Shown piece after piece: positions 1-9,100 of a stretch of DNA of 24,261 nucleotides. Both the position numbers and the translations under genes were made by a program. The DNA comes from Amphimedon queenslandica (taxonomy: Eukaryota > Porifera > Demospongiae > Haplosclerida > Niphatidae). Within the stretch, counting starts at the first letter, position 1. Every line of letters begins with the position of its first letter. The notes beneath the pieces were generated by a model that was given only the letters and a program-made list of their open reading frames with translations, searched no databases and was not told the origin of the DNA. Where the stretch lies: positions 71,247 to 95,507 of the forward strand of contig NW_003546419.1 of the NCBI RefSeq assembly GCF_000090795.2, given 5' to 3'.

Positions 1-453
1 ACTAGATAGGAGTAGCAACTGAGGAATGTGTACCTAGTAGATACACACTTAACTAATTAATGACATCTCTCTCTCTCTGTCAGTATATCACTGAGACCAT
101 GTACATGGTTAATGGCTCATTCATTATTAATTACCAGTGACACCTGCTGCTACTGGCTGTTGCTTTTATGGAATGTACCCTAATATACATGTACTCCCAC
201 TACATCTTCACTCAAGCAGATATCTCAGTCCTTAGGCATTATATTACTCATACACACACACCTCCAGACAGGCTGGACTACATGTACATGTATAGACTAG
301 CCTCTATATAGTGGACACTTCGGACCAAGAAAAAGTGTCTCTGTTATACGAAGGTGTCCTTTATGTGGAGGTTAATTTATACATTAAGGAATGTAATTGG
401 TACACTAGGTGCTGAGAGAGAAAGAGAGAGAGATTTTATTCAAAATACACTAC
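1..453. other. Non-coding stretch with simple repeats
   Basis: I see no convincing exon here. There is a short CT run at 66-79, a GA run at 413-432, and an imperfect inverted repeat around 310-370 (a left arm GTGGACACTTCGGACC, then a degenerate reverse match containing CGAAGGTGTCC), probably a small repeat element. The missing C-terminal part of the neighbouring PGM2-like pseudogene was looked for on the minus strand and not found. Confidence 0.4.
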
Positions 454-1206
454 CTCATTATAATGATTTGTCCATCTTTTCTCAGTCCATCAAAGACTTC
501 TTTTATCGCTTCTTTTGAGTGACATATGAAATAAGAATTGCTTGAGACAACTCGACCATATTTAAATAAATGTCTTCTAACAGTGAAGAGAATTTCTCTC
601 CATTAGAGTAAAGGTAGGCGGCCATTTCTCCAGTCACAGCAGCTCCACTCACTTACTCCATCTTTATCCAGTACTGTAGTACCAAACATGACTCCTATTG
701 CTTCTTCAAAAGCAAAGAGAACCTCCTCTCCTTTCTCAAGGAGGGTGTGGCTTAAGTTACCCATCCACTTGAACCCAGTGAGAGTTTCCTACAGACAAAA
801 GAGGAGGAGAAAGAGGAGGAGCTACAATAAAAGACTGTCCCGCTAGCCACTAACTGAAAACTGGATCCCTTCAACTTTAGCTATTGATCATCATAATTTT
901 GATGAAACTGTACTGCATATTAAATGGACTTTATAACCTTTGAAATAATAACAAAAAATTAATACAAATTACTAATAATTTTTGATGACTTACCATCAAA
1001 ATTTTTGTTATTTTCTTAAAATTTTCCATGGCCCACCAGCCCAACATGCTCCCAATCTCATTGCCAGTAAACACTCGCCAGTTGCCCTTCCCTCCCTCAT
1101 TAGTATTCCCCGGTTGTTTTTCCGCCAAGGTCAGTCTATCAGCATCAGGATCATTAGCAATAATAACTGAATGACCATGAGCCTCAGCAGTAGATATTGA
1201 GAAATC
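454..1206 (-). pseudogene. PGM2: Phosphoglucomutase-2-like pseudogene (PGM2/PGM2L1 family), fragment
   Basis: PGM2 family enzymes interconvert hexose or pentose 1- and 6-/5-phosphates in the cytosol. The exon at 994-1206 (71 codons, good splice sites) contains IIANDPDADRLTLAEKQ, the metal-binding DPDADR loop, then WRVFTGNEIGSMLGWW. The exon starting at 788 reads ETLTGFKWMGN, VLFAFEEAIG and VLDKDGVS, the sugar-binding FEEAIG region. Between them, 854-926 still resembles the missing exon (CSTVSSK, then SIAKVEGIQF) but has two consecutive in-frame TGA codons. After VLDKDGVS a four-base insertion near 645-656 shifts the frame. The next frame resumes family-like sequence (GEMAAYLYSNGEKFSSLLEDIYL), and a one-base loss near 558-568 shifts it again before SYFICHSKEAIKEVF. 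The N-terminal half and C-terminal phosphate-binding domain are not seen. Two stops and two frameshifts make it a pseudogene; sequencing errors are a weaker alternative. A gene for the same enzyme may exist elsewhere. Confidence 0.8.
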
Positions 1207-1257
1207 CTATTAATAATAATAATAATAATACCATCAATCTGGAAATTTTTTAACAAC

Positions 1258-1278
1258 CTGGGGGCGAAGCCCCCAGGT
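1258..1278. repeat. GC-rich perfect hairpin, 9-bp stem, GAA loop
   Basis: CCTGGGGGC, then GAA, then GCCCCCAGG. It stands out in AT-rich surroundings and lies just left of the inverted-repeat element at 1281-1608. It may be part of that mobile element or an independent structured site. Confidence 0.5.
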
Positions 1279-1280
1279 CG

Positions 1281-1608
1281 TTCCTATAATTGAATTCACC
1301 GTCGCGCTATGTATATTATAATTATTTATTTGTATGTCCACACTTACATTTCTTCTATACACGTTGTATTGGAGAAATAACAGCCTTAGCAACCACCCGC
1401 CCATGTTCCTTTACGTGAGTGGGTGTGGCCACGGCAAACAAAATGGCGGCTTACAAATGGGAGCAAAGTTAAGAGCTTTCTAACAGCAAGAGAGCATAGA
1501 GATACTGTCTAAAGACTTCTCTAGAAGCATTATAAGGTAGAGACAACCTCTATAAGTCTTAATAATGACCAAGTTGTACTTGCAAGGTGGTGAAATCAAT
1601 TATAGGAA
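1281..1608. mobile_element. Inverted-repeat element (MITE-like), about 330 bp
   Basis: The left end TTCCTATAATTGAATTCACC is matched by the right end GGTGAAATCAATTATAGGAA at 1589-1608, an inverted repeat with one mismatch over 20 bases. The interior has no transposase. It includes an ATG in good context (CAAAATGGCGGC near 1440) that reaches a stop quickly. A non-autonomous DNA transposon is the simplest reading; target-site duplication is not clear. Confidence 0.55.
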
Positions 1609-1799
1609 TATTTTTTACACTGTTACGCTTGTTACTGTGATTTTAAATTTACTGGATTAGAATTTCGCAAAAAAACAGATTACCCATATAATTAGATGCC
1701 ACATTCAATAATAAATGACACAGTCTAATTTAGTAAAAATTAAATCACAGCACAATTTTAAAACTTAAAAATTTTCTACCACACTAAATTCCTGATCTA

Positions 1800-1950
1800 C
1801 GGTAATAATAATAATAATAATATTTATTTTTCTTCACTAATTTTTGTTCATCCTACATCTAAGTGCTCTTTCTGTTTTAATAATAATAATGATGATAATA
1901 ATAATAATAATTATTATTATTATTAATAGTAATAATAAATAATGATAATA
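1800..1950. repeat. (AAT)n / (ATT)n microsatellite tract
   Basis: Runs of TAA/AAT trinucleotides at about 1803-1822 and 1880-1950, the latter switching from TAA to ATT near 1909 and so forming a long AT palindrome. Similar shorter runs occur at 1210-1230, 2735-2750 and 3685-3700. Confidence 0.8.
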
Positions 1951-1964
1951 TACATGTACATGTA

Positions 1965-2320
1965 AATATGTATCAGAAAATGTAATATTTTTTGGAAAAA
2001 CCATGGGCTATAGTACAGGGATTTTTTCAGATTTTGGCCCATTTTTTAAAATGGCTGTAACTCGAAAAATTGAAGTCAGAATCAGCTTAAACTTTCTACA
2101 CAGCATAAGTACATCAATATGTATCAGAAAATATAATAAAAGTTGGAAGTAAATTTGGAGCCATTTTTTCAAACAACGATAGGCTATACAATACTGAACA
2201 TGAGGTTTTCTTTGTCCGTTCTGTTTTTTTTTTAATAATATATATATATATATAATAGTACAGGGGTTTTTTCAAATTTTGGCTCGGAATCAGCTCAAAC
2301 TTTCTATACAGCATAAGTAC
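1965..2320 (-). repeat. Dispersed repeat (same family as the intron-7 array), inverted orientation
   Basis: Contains the family's marks in reverse: AACTTTCTACACAGCATAAGTACA (as two parts), the TATAGTACAGG end, and the stretch corresponding to GATTCCGATC. Two partial units (about 1965-2110 and 2115-2320) are seen. Other copies lie at 6950-8190, 12050-12410 and 20530-20660. Confidence 0.6.
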
Positions 2321-2325
2321 ATTAA

Positions 2326-2485
2326 AGGCCAGCATACACTAGGCAATTCTATTGCAAGCAATCTGTGGTTACTTTGACGTTGCAAGCAATGTGTTGCCTG
2401 GAATAGAACAGGTTTCTATTCTAGGCCTGAAGATCAAAGTAACCACAGATTGCCTGCAATAGCATTGCCTAGTGTATAGGGGCCT
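2326..2485. mobile_element. Hairpin MITE flanked by TTAA/TAA
   Basis: Almost the whole element is a long inverted repeat. The left arm AGGCCAGCATACACTAGGCA and the internal AATCTGTGGTTACTTTGA are matched on the right by TCAAAGTAACCACAGATT and TGCCTAGTGTATAGGGGCCT. The bases TTAA flank both ends (2322-2325 and 2485-2488). This fits a TTAA duplication of a piggyBac-like element, or a TAA duplication of a PIF/Harbinger-like element. There is no coding capacity. It sits between the death-domain gene's acidic exon and the PGM2-like pseudogene. Confidence 0.7.
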
Positions 2486-2514
2486 TAATACTAATAATTG
2501 TTTAATTCATTTAC

Positions 2515-2999
2515 CTCCTTCTCCTTCATCTTCATCTTCTTTCTTTGATGGTTTCTCTTCTTCTTCTTCTTCTGCAATGTAACTGTCTTCCTGTACTGGT
2601 AATGGAGTCACTGGGCTCCTCCCTCCAGTCTCTTAATAAACTAATAAATATAATTATTATTAATTAATACATACTAATGACAGGGGCATCCTCTTGTGCT
2701 GTTTCAATTCCACATTATCCTAAAATAATTAAAAATAATAATAATAACAATTTTATAAATTAATAGTGAATTTAATCCTTATACATGTAAATAATAATAA
2801 TACCATTGTCCCTTTCCCTCAGCTAATCTACTAATACAATTATTATAACTCACTTCGTATGTCATCAGCTCCAGCTCTTTGTCCCAATCTCTCTACAGCA
2901 TTAGCTAGTGATACATAGTTAGTTCCTCCATTTTTATCCACACCATCAGCTCTTTGCAACCAGACAGCAAGACACTCCCTAAGAGCAGCCCCCTATCAT
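2515..2999 (-). CDS. Death-domain protein, partial gene model (3 exons)
   Basis: Three minus-strand exons join in phase: 2854-2992 (or from an in-frame ATG at 2999), a 24-base micro-exon 2675-2698, and 2515-2631. The first reads GAALRECLAVWLQRADG, a gap, then YVSLANAVERLGQRAGADDI. This is the C-terminal part of a death domain, with the conserved W-L motif, the L-x-A/x-A-x-x-x-L-G helix and the final helix. Death domains form homotypic adaptor complexes in apoptosis and immune signalling. The micro-exon adds TQEDAPVI, and the third adds a linker (TPLPVQEDSY) followed by an acidic tract of Glu, Lys and Asp. Each junction has GT-AG borders and conserved phase (1, 1, then 1 open at 2515). The N-terminal half should lie to the right of 2999 and the rest to the left of 2515, but I could not find either. 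Start and end are therefore open. Confidence 0.5.
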
Positions 3000-3192
3000 G
3001 AGTATGTTGTAAGTTGGAGAGTGTAGCAAAGAAGGATCCTTGGAAAGTCATAATGAATGCAAATAGCTATGAATTTGTTTTTATTGCACTGCACAATTTC
3101 TTAATGATTTTTAAAACAATAATAATAACTATTATTATTTTTAATTATTTATTAGCCACACCCACTATACCTCTTAACCACGTGGTGACAAG

Positions 3193-6100
3193 ATGTTGCT
3201 TCTCAGACGAAAAACCCATTCTTCTGAGGCCAGTAAAGCTTTATCTTCCTCTGACACGTTCACTATAGATAAGGAAAGAAGAGATGGAGAGCCCGGCGAG
3301 GAAGAGCGGCTGGAAAAGCTGGTGTTCGGTCGCCAGCCTTTTATTTCCCAAGAAAAGTCGGTACGTGGCCTTCAGCTTTATCCAACCTAGTCTAATATTG
3401 TTTTTAAACTTTAGGAGAGGCGCGGGGAGTCTCCTGAGAGTAATGATAAAGAGGAAAGTGAAAATAAGCGGCCCAGGAAAGCAGCACCAGTCTGGTTTGA
3501 TGAAGATGATGACGTCATAAAGTGTGTTTATGATGATAGAGTGATGATCACGTGATCTTTTTTCAGGATTGATCTCAAAAAGAGTGATTTGACTCAACTG
3601 CGTAAAACTGCTGATGAAGACGTTGTCAGTGGACGAGAATTTTCGTCTCGACTGAGAGATAGGTATGATGGTAAATTAATGATAATTATTATTATTATTT
3701 ATAATTTTTATATTAAATAAAATTATTGGATGTCCTACACTTCTAGGTTTCAGAAGATAACCAAGGAGCCAGAATGGTCTATTAGCATACCTCAGAAGAA
3801 ACGCTCCAAAGGTAATTTATAAATTTTATACATTACACACTTAATATATTTATAAGCATTATTGTATTAATGTCACATTAATTGTCTTTAATAGATACTA
3901 GTGTGGATTCTGATAGTGAAGGAGAGGAAGAGGAGGAGGATAATTTATTAGCTGGGACTGGTCGTCTGTTAGCTGGACGTGTGTCCCGGTTACCAGGAGA
4001 AACCATTGACATCAAACCAATGGGACAAGCCAATAAGGAGAAACCAGCTCAAGTGAGGCTTAGTATTTACTAACTTACAGTAGGAGCATACCGTAAGGCG
4101 CCTTTTTTGGGACTATAAGTTTCGTAGATTTTCATTTTGCGGATTTAATTTTGTGAATTTATATCGTCTGCCATTTTGTACCATATTAATTTGATTTTGG
4201 CGGAAGTAATTTTTGTGAATCTTTTTAAAAATGGCGAAATCCGCAAAATTTATAGCCTTTGAAAAAAGGCGTTGGAGTAAAGTTTTAGCAAATTGTTCAA
4301 GTTTTTTAGTGATTTAGCAGATTTGTGGTCATGTACATGTATTGTTGAGCATGTGCAAATCAGTGGTTACAAATGCTATCAAAATGCCATATGAGAAATT
4401 TGCAGTAACTTCAAATCATGATTTTTCATTTTGGTATGAGTTGCAAATGATTCATTTTAAAGAAAAAACTAAGCAAAAATACTAAAATTGCTAAAAACTA
4501 CAACGAAGTTTGCTTTTAAAGTGTCCACAAAACCTTGTCTTAATTCCTCCGAGTCTTCATCTCAGTGACATACAATGAATAATGGAGACCTCGGAAACTG
4601 TCCCAGTTCACTCCATCAGCATAGGATTTGTGTGTGCCCGTCAGGTACTGTCCATTGAGGTTTGAATTATGACATTTAAAGTACCACCATGCTCCTTTGA
4701 ACTGAGTGGCACAGTTACCATCCCACTGATCATTATCATTGTCACTAGTAGTGAATCCATTCCCGTTTTGTGGAGCTAAGCTATCTCCAGCATCCCCACT
4801 GTATCCTCCTACCTTTAGTTTATACTTTGTGAGAGGATTCCCTACACTGAATGAAGAGTATTGAGCAAACTTTTTCACATTGGCAAAGTCCTTTAGGTCA
4901 ACACGTAGGCTAGTATTGCCGGTTGCTGTGAGTCGGTGTATTTTATCAAGTCCCAGCCAGAACTCTCCATTGAGATCTCCAAATCCTTTTTGGTAGTCGG
5001 CCCATTTGAGATAAAAGTTAACTGAGCCATCCATTCTCCTTTGAAATACAGTCCAACCACCACCATTACTCATATCACAATAAACCTACCAAATAATATC
5101 AAATGCATTTTATGTAGAATGTATGCAAAACAAGTACCATATAGTGGGAAATTTTGGAAGGGCTAAAATTTGACGAATTGCTAAATTTTGGTGGTTGGTG
5201 GATTCTTGACCACGTGCCGTTGAGCATGCATATAATGACTCAAAATGGCAGATTTTTATTTTGGCAAATGGCTATCAAAATGCCAAATTCGCCAAATTTA
5301 ATCTCCTCCAAAATTTCCCACTATACAGTATGTATTGCTTTGGGTTACCTTAAATGGAGGTAGTTCATCAGGTTTGATAGTGTACACTCCACTGCAGGTA
5401 TGTCCATGTTCATACAGTTCCTTGCAATCATGTGCAGTGCAAACTATAAGTATGGAGAGAGAGAGAGAGAGAGTTAAAGTTTTAGATGTCTTAAAGAATT
5501 TAAATTTTAGTTGTTTTTATGCAACATACATGCATTGCCATTCCCTTGTGTGAGGAGATCAATGTCACTTGCCAGAACTGAACTAAAAAGAGCCAGTAAT
5601 AGAATCATCTTAATATATCCCATGATATCTCTTGAATCAGTGTAGCTAGGGACTATATGATCTCTAGATTATCACTGGATGGAGTTAGCTGTCTCTACTC
5701 TTCTCTTTTATATGCTCCAGTTTGTCCTTGAGGCTATCATACCACCACTTGTTATGATCTTATTATCCAGTGTTGTGATGCTCCCCATTCAAAGTGACCC
5801 AAGCCAGAAAAAATAGCGATGCATTTATACTTTCAATCTTTTTGAAACCCAGCTGTGGCTATGTGTAGGTTAGCTAGAGCCTTGAAAGCATTAGTTTCTT
5901 TTTAACTGAAACTTTGTCTCTGTATGTCTGACCTACTGTAGAGAGGCCTCAGTGCATCCTATCTTAGCATGAGATCACAGGAGGAGTACTTATTGTATAA
6001 TATCCTCCTAGTCTAGCAGCCAGGAAGTTGATATTTATAATTCATTAGTCTCAGCTAACCAAATGACTTTAGGTAGTAAAGGTCGGTCTCACTAACAAGA

Positions 6101-9100
6101 CTATTAAGTCATTAGTGCTTGATATAATTATCACTACCGTAGGGCACTTTTTTCAAGGGCTGTAAATTTTGTGGATTTCGCGATTTTTTGAAGATTCAAG
6201 AAAATTATTTCCACAAAAATCAGATTATTATGGTACAAGATAGCAGATGGCATAAATTTGCGAGAATTAAATCCGCAAAATAGATTTTTAAGCCAATTCG
6301 TGAAATTTACAGCCCTCAAAGAAAAGATGCCCTACTGTATTAAATTGTGTGATGATTGGTTTATTGATTGGATAATGGTTTGTTATCATTTGTTTTGTTA
6401 TTTGTTAGGCTGTGTTGCAGTCTTTGGAGTTTCATCCATCAGCTCATGTCATCCTGACAGCTGGTAGACATAAGACACTTAGTCTATTCCAGGTACACTC
6501 TCTTAAATTTGTTTTTTATTATTACTCATCTCCCTCTCTTTCTCCCTCCCTCCTTCTCCCTCTCTCTCTCTCTCCCTCCCTCTTTCTCTCTCCCTCTCTC
6601 CCTCTCCCTCTCTCCCTCTCCCTCTCTCCCTCCTTCCCTTTTAATTTCTCTCCCTCCTTCCCTTTTAATTTCTCTCCCTCCTTCCCTTTTAATTTCTCTC
6701 CCAGGTTGATGGTGATTCTAATCCTTTACTCCAGAGCGTCCATCTTCAAAGGTTTCCTATTCTGACCTCTCACTTCAGCTCTGATGGCACAGAGGTCATA
6801 ATGGCTGGGGAGAGACACTGGTTCTATGTGTTTGACATGATGTCAGGAAAGATAATAATGATCAACGAAATAAAAGGTAATTATGCAGCCTACACTTGTA
6901 TGTGTCTCATGTTCATTTGTTACATGTACAGTATGTGTCTTCATTAAAGTTGCTCTAAAATTGGTAAAAGTCTCTTTACAGGGTATTTCATCAAAAATGG
7001 CTAGGAGAGAATTCTCCATTTTTATAATTTTTTCTGATGCATATACATGTCCTTATGCTGTGTAGAAAGTTTGAGCCAATTCCGATCGAAATTTGATTTT
7101 TTACGAATTTTTTTAAGGAGAGAATTCTTAATTTTTATATTTTTTCCTGATAGATATGCATGTACTTATGCTGTGTAGAAAGTTTGAGCCGATTCCGATC
7201 AAAATTTGATTTTTTACAAATTTTTAAAGTTGCTCCAAAATCAGGCCAAAGTCCCTGTACTATAGTACAGGGTCATTGGCCAAATTTCGCCAAAAATGAC
7301 TAGGAGAGAATTCTTAATTTTTATATTTTTCCTGATAGATATACATGTTTTTATGTTGTGTAGCAAGTTTGAGCCGATTCCGATCAAAATTTGATTTTTT
7401 AAGAATTTTTAAAGTTGCTCCAAAATCAGGCCAAAGGCTGCTTCTCACCTTTGGTCTTTTCAACTTCTGGGGGATTTGGCCCTGTGTCAGCTCTGTTTAT
7501 TAAGCACCTAGCAACACTTCACTCAGAGAAGTTTCAGAGGTCCTATAGTGTCACCATTAACCTGATTCGCTGTTGATACTCTTTCGCTATTCTCAAAGCA
7601 GCAATCAGGTGCTTAAGGGGATCTCGCTCCAGAATGAGATCATTTGATTCAAACGATTTCTGCAGAGCTATCTCAGAAGCTCGTCTTACCCTAACCTAAC
7701 CTATTCATTTTATTTATTATTTTTCTCTCACTTATTTCCGTTATTATATCTCTTTTTTTAACCTACTATTTATCCCTGTGTTATATCTATTTTGTTAAAA
7801 AAAATGTTTATTTAAGGGCTCAGTTCCCTCCTACACTGTACTATAGTACATGGTTCTGAGCCAAATTTTGCCAAAATTGAAAAAGAGAGAATTCCTTATT
7901 TTTATAATTTTTCCTGATAGATATACATGTTCTTATGTTGTGTAGCTGATTCCAATCAAATTTTACAAATTTTAAAGTTGCTCCAAAATCAGGCCAAAGT
8001 CTCTGTACTATAGTACAGGGTCATTGGCCAAATTTCGCTAAAAATGACTAGGAGAGAATTCTTAATTTTTATATTTTTTCCTGATAGATATACATGTTCT
8101 TATGTTGTGTAGCTAGTTTGAGCTGATTCCGATCAAAATTTGATTTTTTACAAATTTTTAAAGTTGCTCCAAAATCAGGCCAAAATTAGCTGTTTTAATA
8201 CAATAGTTATACATTCATGAGTTTCATGGTAGAGTCAAGAGTACTCATCTCTCTCTCTTATTATCTTAAGGTCACAGTAAGACTGTATTCAGTTCATTCC
8301 GTGTATCTCCTGACAACCAGCTGCTTGCTTTCATCAGTAAAGATGGCTTCATTCCTCTTGTCTCTAATAAAGTCAGTTATTAAGTAGTCAAGTACAAGTA
8401 CATGTATTAGCAATAATCTAATGTAATTATTATTGCAATTTAATTTATGCTTGAATAGTGTCTGATAAAGCCTTTGGTGTGTATTAGAAAAAATTATGAA
8501 ATTGTATACTTTTTGAAGCCAATTTTTAGGCTATTGTTATACTTATACATGTAACTCATAGCATGACATAAAGACATTGATTAATACATGTAGTACTCAC
8601 TTTTTATTCTTCTCTCCCTCTTTCTCCCATTATTATCAGACCAAGCAGTGGATTGCTGACCTTAAGATGAATGGTCAAGTCACTGACGTTGCTTTTAGTC
8701 CAGACAGCAACTATCTCCTATCAACTGGAAGTATGTCATATTGTGTAATAACTCATACATATGCTCTAGATTGTACCATAGTGGCCTTTTTTGAGTGCTA
8801 TAGATTTCGTGGATTTTTACTTTGCCAATTTAATTTTTGCAAATTTGTGGCCGTCTACCATCTTGTACTGTATTAATTTGATTTTCCTGGAAGTAATTTT
8901 CGTGAATTTTTTAAAAATTGCAAAATCCACAAATTTACAGCCTTCGAAAAAAGGTGCCCTACAGTACCTCCAAATAAACAGTGTCTCCTTAATTTAAAAT
9001 CCAATAAATTACATGTACATGTATTTTATTTTCACTAGCCATTGAATTAAAAATGCTAAGAATTAGTAATTTGAAATCCTCATTATGCAAATAGAGTTTG

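Noticed and set aside
3014..3268. Plus-strand frame overlapping the UTP18 start
   Set aside because: Runs across an AT-rich promoter region and in a different frame from UTP18; no protein-like features.
6412..6765. Apparent protein of Leu/Ser/Pro repeats
   Set aside because: Translation of UTP18 exon 6 read through the pyrimidine satellite of intron 6; the conserved frame leaves at the donor at 6493.
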